The notes below the pieces were generated by a model. The model made no database searches. It was not told the DNA's origin and saw only the letters and a list, made by a program, of their open reading frames with translations. From assembly GCA_038223055.1 (NCBI GenBank), contig JBBRHF010000082.1:1-17111 (forward strand): DNA of 17,111 nucleotides. Reading direction: 5' to 3'. Positions 1 through 5,895 of this stretch are shown here, piece after piece (position 1 is the stretch's first letter; each line of letters starts with the position of its first letter). The position numbers and the translations under genes are program-made. This DNA is from JBBRHF01 sp038223055. Its GTDB lineage: Bacteria > Actinomycetota > Actinomycetes > JACCUZ01.

Positions 1-87
1 TGCTGGCCCGCCATCCTCTTCCCATCCTGGCTGTTGGGCATGCTCGGGTTCTCGGTCCTGTTCGGCTTCTTCGATGTCCCCGCTCAT
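1..87 (-). CDS. Possible 5' end of a divergent gene, cut by the window edge
   Basis: A minus-strand frame opens with ATG at 87 and runs off the window after 29 codons. It would encode a very acidic, Glu/Gln/Pro-rich N-terminus (MSGDIEEAEQDREPEHAQQP...). No convincing Shine-Dalgarno sequence precedes it, and its third codon position is poor in G/C for this genome, so it may not be real. Read on the plus strand in the hemW frame, the same bases have high GC3 and give a hydrophobic run. That frame has no stop before hemW, so it is not a separate upstream gene end. I do not recognise any product. Confidence 0.25.
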   Translation of the reverse strand, partial: MSGDIEEAEQDREPEHAQQPGWEEDGGPA

Positions 88-198
88 GTTTTGAGCGATA
101 TTCGCCCGGAGGGACGGACCCTGCCCCGCGAGTGCGCGGGAAGAACAACGCGTCGGCGTGGTGCCCGGGCACGAACCGTGGTCGGCGAGACTGGCGCC
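88..198. other. Intergenic region upstream of hemW
   Basis: There is no convincing gene here. The hemW frame stays open through it, but the translated stretch is Arg-rich low-complexity sequence unlike HemW N-termini. I see no clear promoter and no Shine-Dalgarno sequence. Confidence 0.4.
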
Positions 199-1437
199 AT
201 GCCCTCCGCCCTGCAAGACGGCGAGCCCGTCCCGGCCGACGGGGCCCTGCCCGAGGCCTCCCTGGCCACCCTCGGCGCCCGCCCGTTCGGCGTCTACGTG
301 CATGTCCCGTTCTGTCGGACCCGCTGCGGCTACTGCGACTTCAACACCTACACGGCCGGCGAGCTCGGCGGCGGCTCGACCGGCCGGGCGACGGCCAGCC
401 TCACGACGTACGCCGGGCAGGTCGCCGACGAGTTGCGGCTGGCCGCACGGGTGCTCGGCGGTCACAGCCCGCCGGTCGGCACCGTCTTCGTCGGCGGCGG
501 CACTCCGACCCTGCTGCCGCCAGCCGATCTGATCGCCATTCTCGCGGCGATCGACCGCTATCTCGGCCGCGCCCCCGGCGCCGAGGTCACGACCGAAGCC
601 AACCCGGACAGCGTCGACCAGCAGACGCTCGACGCGTTGCGTAGCGGCGGCTTCACCCGCATCTCGTTCGGTATGCAGTCGGCCGTGCCACACGTCCTCG
701 CCACCCTCGAACGCACCCACGACCCCGAGCGGGTGCCGCTCGTCGTCGACTGGGCGCGGCGGGCGGGCTTCGAGCAGGTGAGCCTGGACCTCATCTACGG
801 CACCCCGGGGGAAAGCGTCGTCGACTGGCGGCGCAGCGTCGAGGCGGCGCTCTCGGCCGGCCCGGACCATCTCAGCGCTTACGCCCTCATCGTGGAGGAG
901 GGCACCCGGCTGGGCGGGCAGGTGCGCCGTGGCCTGCTGCCCGCGCCGGACGATGACGACCTGGCCGACAAGTACATCCTCGCCGACGCGACGCTGGCCG
1001 CCGCGGGCCTGCAGTGGTACGAGGTCAGCAACTGGGCCGCCGGCCCGGGCGCGCGATGCGCCCACAACGCGGGCTACTGGCGCAGCGACGACTGGTGGGG
1101 CGTCGGCCCGGGTGCGCACAGTCATGTGGCCGGCACCCGATGGTGGAACGTCAAGCACCCCGCGGCCTACGCCGCCCGGCTCGCCAGCGGCGCCAGCCCA
1201 GCATTGGCCCGCGAGGTCCTGGACGGGGAGTCCCGCCGGGTCGAGCGGGTGTTGTTGGGCATCCGGTTGCGCGAGGGTCACCCGCTGGCCGACCTGCACG
1301 AAGCGGGCCGGCGGGCCGCAGACCGGGCCCGCGACACCGGCCTGCTCGCCCCCGAGGCCTACGAGCAGGGTCGTGCTGCGCTCACGCTGCGCGGGCGGTT
1401 GCTCGCGGACGCCGTGGTCCGAGACCTGATGGACTAG
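199..1437 (+). CDS. hemW: HemW, radical SAM heme chaperone (coproporphyrinogen III oxidase-like)
   Basis: HemW is a cytoplasmic radical SAM protein related to oxygen-independent coproporphyrinogen oxidase HemN. Characterised members bind heme and help insert it into target proteins. The protein is 412 aa. The [4Fe-4S] motif CxxxCxxC is present as C39-RTR-C43-GY-C46, followed by DFNTYT as in actinobacterial HemW. The HNxxYW signature that separates HemW from true HemN is at about residues 289-294 (HNAGYW). The radical SAM barrel fills most of the first 300 residues, and a HemN C-terminal domain follows. I chose ATG at 199 because MPSALxDGEPVPADG is the usual actinobacterial HemW start; the open frame further upstream is Arg-rich and unlike the family. 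No clear ribosome-binding site is visible. The gene ends 4 bp from the convergent DUF4870 gene. Many older annotations call this protein coproporphyrinogen oxidase. Confidence 0.95.
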   Translation: MPSALQDGEPVPADGALPEASLATLGARPFGVYVHVPFCRTRCGYCDFNTYTAGELGGGSTGRATASLTTYAGQVADELRLAARVLGGHSPPVGTVFVGGGTPTLLPPADLIAILAAIDRYLGRAPGAEVTTEANPDSVDQQTLDALRSGGFTRISFGMQSAVPHVLATLERTHDPERVPLVVDWARRAGFEQVSLDLIYGTPGESVVDWRRSVEAALSAGPDHLSAYALIVEEGTRLGGQVRRGLLPAPDDDDLADKYILADATLAAAGLQWYEVSNWAAGPGARCAHNAGYWRSDDWWGVGPGAHSHVAGTRWWNVKHPAAYAARLASGASPALAREVLDGESRRVERVLLGIRLREGHPLADLHEAGRRAADRARDTGLLAPEAYEQGRAALTLRGRLLADAVVRDLMD

Positions 1438-1441
1438 CCGG

Positions 1442-1861
1442 TCACGTCACCAGGCGCAGGTTGATCGGGTAGCGGTAGTCTTCGCCGCGGTTGGCCGCGA
1501 GGGCCGCGATGATCGTGAGGACCAGCCAGCCGATCAGCACCGCCGGCAGCAGCACCAGTCCGACGAGCAGCAGAATCGACAGGGCCGACACCGCCACGGC
1601 GATGTAGAGCGTGATCTGGAAGTTCAGCGCCTCTACGGCCTGGCGCCGGACGAACGCCGAGCGCTCGCCCATCGTGAGCATGACGATCAACGGGCCGAGG
1701 AAGGCCAGCGCGACCATCGCGGCGACCAGCGCGCTCAGATGGGCGAACATCCCCCACATCCGCTCGTCCTGCGGGCTGAGCCGGGACGGCGTACTGGTCC
1801 ACGGCGTTCCCGGCCCGTAGCCGGGTGGTGGCGGGGGTGGTGGTGGCTGCGCGTTGCTCAT
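1442..1861 (-). CDS. DUF4870 family small membrane protein
   Basis: This 139-aa protein has a proline-rich cytoplasmic N-terminus (eight consecutive Pro after MSNAQ, then GYGPG). A conserved block follows (SPQDERMWGMFAHLSALVAAM), then about three hydrophobic segments ending in AANRGEDYRYPINLRLV. This matches DUF4870 (Tic20-like/YqhR-type small membrane proteins), whose function is not established. Start choice: ATG at 1861 has a strong GGGGAGGAG sequence about 7 nt upstream on the minus strand. An in-frame ATG 18 nt earlier (1879) overlaps that ribosome-binding site and is less likely. It lies 28 bp downstream of the DUF3097 gene on the same strand and is probably co-transcribed with it. It converges on hemW with almost no spacer, so no room is left for a separate terminator. 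Confidence 0.85.
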   Translation of the reverse strand: MSNAQPPPPPPPPGYGPGTPWTSTPSRLSPQDERMWGMFAHLSALVAAMVALAFLGPLIVMLTMGERSAFVRRQAVEALNFQITLYIAVAVSALSILLLVGLVLLPAVLIGWLVLTIIAALAANRGEDYRYPINLRLVT

Positions 1862-1870
1862 GACGGGTCT

Positions 1871-1878
1871 CCTCCCCA
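1871..1878 (-). promoter_or_regulatory. Ribosome-binding site for the DUF4870 gene
   Basis: The minus strand reads GGGGAGGAG immediately before the spacer leading to ATG at 1861. This is one of the strongest Shine-Dalgarno sequences in the window, and it decides the start against the upstream in-frame ATG at 1879. Confidence 0.7.
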
Positions 1879-1889
1879 TGACACCAACG

Positions 1890-2720
1890 CTACCTCGCGA
1901 CCGCGGCCGCTGTGACGAAATCGATCAGCTCCTCCACCCTTCCCAGCAGGCTCGGCTCGAGGTCGGCGTAGGAGTCGACCGCGGCCAGGATGCGTCGCCA
2001 GGCGGCGGGCGGGTCGACCGGCCAGCCCAGCGCCCGGCAGACGCCCTCCTTCCACGGCTCCCCGCGCGGAATGTCGGGCCACGAGGGCAGCCCGAGCGCC
2101 CCCGGCTTGACCGCCGCCCAGACGTCGACATAGGGGTGCCCGACGACGAGCACGTGCGGCGACACGACCTGGGCCGCGATGCGGGACTCCTTGCTGCCGG
2201 TGACCAGGTGGTCGACCAGCACGCCCAGCCGCCGCGAGGGGCCCGGCCCGAACTCGGCCACGACCCCGGCCAGGTCGTCGATGCCGCCGAGGTGCTCGAC
2301 CACGACGCCCTCGACTCGCAAGTCGTCGCCCCACACCCGCTCGACCAGTTCCGCGTCGTGGCGGCCCTCGACGTAAATGCGGCTGTCGCGGGCCGTGCGG
2401 GCACGGGTGGTCGCCACCGCCACCGAGCCCGACGCCGTACGGCGAGAGGCCGGCGCCGCCACGGCAGCCCGCGGTCGCACCAGCGCCACCGGGCTGCCCT
2501 CGAGCAGGAACCCGGCGCCCATCGGGAACACCCGCAGCCGCCCATACCGGTCCTCCAGCGTCACGGTCAGCCCCTGCGCGGTCTTCTCCCAGCGCAGCAC
2601 CGCCCCGCAGAACCCCGTCTCGGCATCCTCGACGACCAGGCCCGAAGCGGCCTCGACGTCGGGCACCTGCCTCGGGCGCGCCCAGCCGGCGCGCAACACG
2701 TCTCCGGAGTATCTGTCCAT
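1890..2720 (-). CDS. DUF3097 family protein (probable Toprim-like fold)
   Basis: This 276-aa protein matches the actinobacterial DUF3097 family along its whole length. The N-terminal part has the family phrases GLVVEDAETGFCGAV, VTLEDRYGRLRVFPM and GFLLEGSPVALVRP, which suggest a small beta-rich domain. From about residue 110 the sequence IYVEGRHDAELVERVWGDDLR...VVVEHLGGIDDL resembles the Toprim glutamate and acidic motifs found in primases, topoisomerases and OLD nucleases. The next block has LGVLVDHLVTGSKESRIA and HVLVVGHPYVDVWAAVKP. The acidic residues suggest metal-dependent nucleic-acid chemistry, but I know of no characterised function. ATG at 2720 agrees with the conserved start (MDRYSGDVL), preceded only by a weak GGGTGGTG. 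It lies upstream of DUF4870 and divergent from the cupredoxin lipoprotein gene, with 91 bp between. Confidence 0.87.
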   Translation of the reverse strand: MDRYSGDVLRAGWARPRQVPDVEAASGLVVEDAETGFCGAVLRWEKTAQGLTVTLEDRYGRLRVFPMGAGFLLEGSPVALVRPRAAVAAPASRRTASGSVAVATTRARTARDSRIYVEGRHDAELVERVWGDDLRVEGVVVEHLGGIDDLAGVVAEFGPGPSRRLGVLVDHLVTGSKESRIAAQVVSPHVLVVGHPYVDVWAAVKPGALGLPSWPDIPRGEPWKEGVCRALGWPVDPPAAWRRILAAVDSYADLEPSLLGRVEELIDFVTAAAVAR

Positions 2721-2799
2721 GCCACCACCCTGCCCGTCCTACGACTCCGCAGGCAGGTGCCGCGCCGTCGCCGCGGACATCGCCGGGCCGCAACCCGCA

Positions 2800-2805
2800 T
2801 ATCAT
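2800..2805 (+). promoter_or_regulatory. Probable -10 box for a leaderless lipoprotein-operon mRNA
   Basis: TATCAT is a five-of-six match to TATAAT and fits the actinobacterial TANNNT form. It ends 6 nt before the ATG at 2812, so transcription should begin at or next to the start codon. A weak -35-like CGGACA lies at 2774-2779, with a spacer of 20 nt that is longer than usual. Confidence 0.5.
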
Positions 2806-2811
2806 GCAGGA

Positions 2812-3339
2812 ATGATCGTGACCCAGCCCGTCCGGCCGGCGGCGCCGTCCCAGGCACCTGAGCGACGCGGGAAGTCGGTCATGATGACCCTCCTGCTGCC
2901 CCTTCTCCTGCTCGCGGCGGGCTGCGGTGCCAGCGCGGACTCGACCGTGGCCGGTGCAGCCGCGACCACCCCCACGGAGGTGGCGACGCCCTCGACGGAT
3001 CACAGCATGGACATGTCGATGGATCCCAACATGGACATGTCCACCCACCCGTCTGCCGGGCCGGTGGCCCCGGCCAGCGTGGTCGAGGTGCGGGTCGCTG
3101 TGAAGGGCGGCAAGGTGACCCCGCCGACCCACCGGGTCAAGGTCGCCAAGGGAAAGACGGTGCGGCTGGTGGTGACCACTGACGCGCTCGACGAGGTGCA
3201 CGTCCACGGCTACGACGTCAAGGCCGTCGTCGCCGCAGGTGGCCCGGCGCCGGTCGAGTTCGTCGCCGACCAGGCCGGGATCTTCGAGATCGAGATGGAG
3301 AAGCAGGCCATCCAGCTGCTGCAGGTCGAGGTCCGATGA
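2812..3339 (+). CDS. Cupredoxin-like lipoprotein with a Met/His-rich metal-binding segment
   Basis: This 175-aa protein has a cytoplasmic stretch, a hydrophobic signal segment (MMTLLLPLLLLAAGC) and a lipobox LAAGC, with the lipidated Cys at about residue 42. It should therefore be anchored on the outer face of the membrane. A Thr/Ala-rich linker follows, then a Met/His/Asp-rich run (DHSMDMSMDPNMDMSTHP) typical of copper-binding segments. The last 90 residues look like an EfeO/cupredoxin beta-sandwich (VRLVVTTDALDEVHVHGYD...GIFEIEME...LLQVEVR). The HVHGYD histidines are present, but the downstream His common near FEIEMEKQ in relatives is absent, so a classical type-1 copper site is doubtful. 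ATG 2812 is favoured by the adjacent -10 box. GTG 2818, behind AGGA, and ATG 2881 are alternatives. The stop overlaps the DUF929 start by 4 bp (ATGA). Confidence 0.78.
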   Translation: MIVTQPVRPAAPSQAPERRGKSVMMTLLLPLLLLAAGCGASADSTVAGAAATTPTEVATPSTDHSMDMSMDPNMDMSTHPSAGPVAPASVVEVRVAVKGGKVTPPTHRVKVAKGKTVRLVVTTDALDEVHVHGYDVKAVVAAGGPAPVEFVADQAGIFEIEMEKQAIQLLQVEVR

Positions 3340-4256
3340 GCAACCGGATGGCCGGCAAGGAGTCGGCTCGGGCGCGGGTCGCCGAGGCGCGCGCCGCCCA
3401 GGCCCGGGCGGCCCGCCGCCGTCGGACCCAGCTCGCCGTGGGGGCGATCACCGTCGTCGTGCTGGTGGTCGCCGGCCTGGTGGCCGCGAAGGTGGCGGGG
3501 GTCGGTGGCGCTGCTGGCACCGACAGCACCGGCGGTGCAGACGCGAGCCAGGCGAGTGCCGCAGTCGTCACCGACGTCACGACCGTGCCCGCGGCGACGC
3601 TGGACGCGGTGGGTGCCGGCGATGTCGCGAGCGTGCCGAAGAAGATCGACGCGCCCGATCTGACCGTCGACGGTCTGCCCCAGCTTCTCTACGTCGGTGC
3701 CGACTACTGCCCGTTCTGCGCCGCCGAGCGGTGGCCCGTGGTGGTAGCCCTGTCCCGCTTCGGCACCTGGTCGACGCTTGGGGCCACCTCCTCCGGGAGC
3801 ACCGACGCGTTCCCCGACACCCAGACGCTGTCGTTCCACGGCGCGGGGTTCACCGGGAAATACGTCTCCTTCACCGGGGTCGAGACGCGCACCAACACGA
3901 TCAAGAACGGCGCCTACGCCCCGCTGGACAGCCTGAACCCCGCGGACCAGAAGGTGTTCGACACCTATAACAGGGCGCCCTACGTCGAGGGGTCGCCCGG
4001 GAGCGTCCCGTTCATCGACATCGCCGGGCGCTATGTCAACGTGGGCTCGACCTTCAGCCCCGGGCTGTTCAAGGGCAAGACCCGCGAGCAGATCGCGGCC
4101 GCACTGGCCGACCCAAAGAGCGTGATCGGCCGGGCCGTCAACGGGTCCGCCAATGTCATCACGGCCGCGCTGTGCGAGGCGACCAACCAGAAGCCGGCGG
4201 CCGTGTGCACCTCTGCCGGGGTCAAGGCCGGCGCTGCGCGACTCGCTGCCGGCTGA
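3336..4256 (+). CDS. DUF929 family membrane-anchored thioredoxin-fold protein
   Basis: The protein is 306 aa. A basic, Ala/Arg-rich cytoplasmic N-terminus (about residues 1-30) is followed by one transmembrane helix (about 32-53, LAVGAITVVVLVVAGLVAA), a low-complexity linker and an extracytoplasmic domain. That domain has the DUF929 signature LLYVGADYCPFCAAERWPVVVALSRFGT, with a CxxC pair at C125/C128. It also has the conserved SFHGAGFTGKYVSFTGVET, GSVPFIDIAGRYVN and a C-terminal region with two further cysteines (ALCEATNQKPAAVC). The fold and CxxC point to a thiol oxidoreductase, probably a DsbA-like partner of the VKOR enzyme encoded next, but no substrate is known. The start ATG overlaps the lipoprotein stop. 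The stop is 4 bp before the VKOR GTG, so the three genes are likely translated from one mRNA. Confidence 0.87.
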   Translation: MSNRMAGKESARARVAEARAAQARAARRRRTQLAVGAITVVVLVVAGLVAAKVAGVGGAAGTDSTGGADASQASAAVVTDVTTVPAATLDAVGAGDVASVPKKIDAPDLTVDGLPQLLYVGADYCPFCAAERWPVVVALSRFGTWSTLGATSSGSTDAFPDTQTLSFHGAGFTGKYVSFTGVETRTNTIKNGAYAPLDSLNPADQKVFDTYNRAPYVEGSPGSVPFIDIAGRYVNVGSTFSPGLFKGKTREQIAAALADPKSVIGRAVNGSANVITAALCEATNQKPAAVCTSAGVKAGAARLAAG

Positions 4257-4260
4257 CCCC

Positions 4261-4812
4261 GTGTCGACGACCCGACCGGCCCGCGACGATCCCGCCAGCC
4301 ACGATCCTGCCAGCGACGATCCCGCCAGCGACGATCCAGAAAGCGAGGACCCCGCCGACGCCGAGGATCCGGCCGCTGCACCGGTGCCCGGGTGGGTGCC
4401 CGCGACGACGACGGCCCTGAGCCTGCTCGGTCTGGCCGTCTCGGCATACCTCACGGTCGAGCACTTCTCGTCCGGCACGACCCTCGCCTGCCCGGACACC
4501 GGCGCGATCAACTGCGTCAAGGTCACCGCCAGCTCTTACTCCAAGCTGTTCGGCGTGCCGGTGGCCCTGCTGGGCCTGCTGTTCTTCGTCGCGATGGTGC
4601 CGCTCTCGCTCCCGGTCGCCTGGCGGTCCCGCCACGCCGGGGTCGCCCGGCTGCGCCTGCTGCTCGCCTGCGTCGGCGTCCTGTTCGTGCTCTACCTCGT
4701 GTGGGCCGAGCTGTTCCCGATCGGGGCGATCTGCCTCTGGTGCACCGTCGTCCACGTGGTCACGGTCACCCTGTTCGGCATCGTGGTCGTGGTGGCCGCG
4801 CGCCGGCCCTAG
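4261..4812 (+). CDS. Vitamin K epoxide reductase (VKOR) family disulfide oxidase
   Basis: This 183-aa integral membrane protein belongs to the bacterial VKOR family, which oxidises a DsbA-type thioredoxin partner and passes the electrons to quinone. The loop cysteine pair is C77 and C85 (CPDTGAINC), and the quinone-side CxxC is C158-LW-C161 (ICLWC). The conserved segment SSYSKLFGVPVALLGLLFF and about four hydrophobic helices are present. The N-terminal 50 residues are unusual: an acidic Asp-Pro-Ala-Ser repeat (DDPAS/HDPAS/DDPAS/DDPES/EDPAD) encoded by a 15-bp tandem repeat. GTG at 4261 is 4 bp after the DUF929 stop and has no clear ribosome-binding site, so translational coupling is likely. 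A later start inside the repeat cannot be excluded. Co-linearity with DUF929 supports an electron-transfer pair for extracytoplasmic disulfide formation. Confidence 0.9.
   Translation: MSTTRPARDDPASHDPASDDPASDDPESEDPADAEDPAAAPVPGWVPATTTALSLLGLAVSAYLTVEHFSSGTTLACPDTGAINCVKVTASSYSKLFGVPVALLGLLFFVAMVPLSLPVAWRSRHAGVARLRLLLACVGVLFVLYLVWAELFPIGAICLWCTVVHVVTVTLFGIVVVVAARRP
4285..4359 (+). repeat. 15-bp tandem repeat, about 5 units, in the VKOR N-terminus
   Basis: The units start at 4285, 4300, 4315, 4330 and 4345. The first reads GACGATCCCGCCAGC. Units 2 and 3 differ from it by two and zero bases, and units 4 and 5 are degenerate. The length is a multiple of three, so copy-number change keeps the frame. 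It encodes [D/H/E]DP[A/E][S/D] pentapeptides in a predicted cytoplasmic, disordered tail. Confidence 0.85.
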
Positions 4813-4822
4813 CTGCTCGACG

Positions 4823-4828
4823 TACACT
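4823..4828 (+). promoter_or_regulatory. Candidate -10 box of the hrcA promoter
   Basis: TACACT fits TANNNT and directly abuts the CIRCE left arm, so HrcA bound to CIRCE would cover the transcription start. No good -35 is visible about 17 bp upstream. Confidence 0.4.
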
Positions 4829-4854
4829 TGGCACTCGGATTGGGGGAGTGCCAA
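4828..4854 (+). promoter_or_regulatory. CIRCE operator (HrcA-binding inverted repeat)
   Basis: The left arm TTGGCACTC is at 4828-4836 and the right arm GAGTGCCAA at 4846-4854. They are perfect inverted repeats separated by exactly 9 nt. The consensus is TTAGCACTC-N9-GAGTGCTAA, and each arm differs from it by one compensating A-to-G/T-to-C change. It lies 21 bp before the hrcA start, in the predicted 5' untranslated region, which implies autoregulation of hrcA-dnaJ. Confidence 0.95.
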
Positions 4855-4875
4855 GGTCGAGCGGAGGTGCAACGG

Positions 4876-5895
4876 GTGCTGGAGGATCGCAAGCTCGAGG
4901 TGCTGCGCGCGATCGTCGAGGACTACGTCTCCACGCACGAGCCGGTGGGATCCAAGGCCCTGGCGGAGCGGCACGGCCTCGGCGTGTCTCCGGCAACGAT
5001 CCGCAACGACATGGCCGCGCTGGAGGACGAGGGCTATATTGCCCAGCCCCACACCAGTGCCGGGCGCATCCCGACCGACAAGGGTTACCGCCTGTTCGTG
5101 GACCGCCTGTCCAGCGTCAAGCCGCTGTCCACGCCGGAGCGCAACGCGATCCAGGTCTTCCTCGGCGGCGCGGTGGATCTCGACGATATCGTCGGGCGCA
5201 CTGTGCGCCTGCTGGCGCAGCTGACCCGCCAGGTTGCTGTGGTGCAATACCCGTCGCTGGCCCGGTCCTCGGTGCGCCACGTGGAGCTGGTCACGCTGAG
5301 CCCCACCCGCGTGCTGATGGTCCTGATCACCAACACCGGGCGGGTCGAGCAGCGCGTCGTCGAGTGCGCCGCCGACGTGCCCGAGACGCTCCTCGGTGAG
5401 TTGCGCGCCCTGCTCAACGCGGCCGTCGCCGGTGTCCGGCTGGCCGACGCGCCGGGGCGGCTCACCGACGTGACCGACCGGTTCACCCTCGAGCAACGCC
5501 CGGTGGTGGCGGTGGTGCTCTCCTCGGTGCTCGAGACCCTCGTCGAGCCGCAAGAGGAGCGCGTGGTCATGGGCGGGGCGGCCAACTTGGCCCGGTTCGG
5601 CCCCGACTTCCCCCAGAGCATCCGGCCGGTGCTCGAGGCGCTGGAGGAGCAGGTCGTGCTGCTGCGCCTCCTCGGCGAGGCGGGCGACCCCTCGCTGGTC
5701 ACGGTGCGGATCGGGCACGAGAATCCCTACGAAGGGCTGGCGGCGACCTCGGTCGTCAGCATGGGCTACGGCAGCGAGAGCGAGGCCCTGGCCAAGCTCG
5801 GGGTGCTCGGGCCGACCAGGATGGACTACCCCGGAACGATGGGAGCGGTGCGCGCGGTGGCACGTTATGTCGGCAAGATCGTGGCGGAGGCCTAG
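4876..5895 (+). CDS. hrcA: HrcA heat-shock transcriptional repressor
   Basis: HrcA binds CIRCE elements and represses chaperone genes; its folding depends on GroEL, which links repression to chaperone load. The protein is 339 aa, the usual family length. The N-terminal winged helix has LEDRKLEVLRAIVEDYVSTHEPVGSKALAERHGLGVSPATIRNDMAALEDEGYI, and the HTSAGRIPTDKGYRLFVD signature follows. The C-terminal GAF-like and dimerisation part includes VRHVELVTLSPTRVLMVLITNTGRVEQRVVE and, near the end, GPTRMDYPGTMGAVRAVARYVG. GTG at 4876 is chosen because GGAGG lies 8 nt upstream and the protein then begins with the conserved (V/M)LEDRKLEVL. The longer open frame starting at TTG 4828 would begin inside the operator. 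The gene directly abuts dnaJ. Confidence 0.96.
   Translation: MLEDRKLEVLRAIVEDYVSTHEPVGSKALAERHGLGVSPATIRNDMAALEDEGYIAQPHTSAGRIPTDKGYRLFVDRLSSVKPLSTPERNAIQVFLGGAVDLDDIVGRTVRLLAQLTRQVAVVQYPSLARSSVRHVELVTLSPTRVLMVLITNTGRVEQRVVECAADVPETLLGELRALLNAAVAGVRLADAPGRLTDVTDRFTLEQRPVVAVVLSSVLETLVEPQEERVVMGGAANLARFGPDFPQSIRPVLEALEEQVVLLRLLGEAGDPSLVTVRIGHENPYEGLAATSVVSMGYGSESEALAKLGVLGPTRMDYPGTMGAVRAVARYVGKIVAEA

Noticed and set aside
34..198. Extended hemW start with a hydrophobic N-terminus
   Set aside because: Family HemW proteins in actinobacteria begin at MPSALxDGEPVPADG. The extension is a short hydrophobic run then Arg-rich sequence, inappropriate for a cytoplasmic radical SAM protein.
1854..2811. 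Plus-strand open frames opposite DUF3097
   Set aside because: Their translations are Arg/Pro/His-rich with no family match, whereas the minus strand carries the full DUF3097 pattern.
4828..4875. hrcA start at TTG 4828
   Set aside because: It would place coding sequence inside the CIRCE operator; GTG 4876 has a GGAGG ribosome-binding site and the conserved N-terminus.
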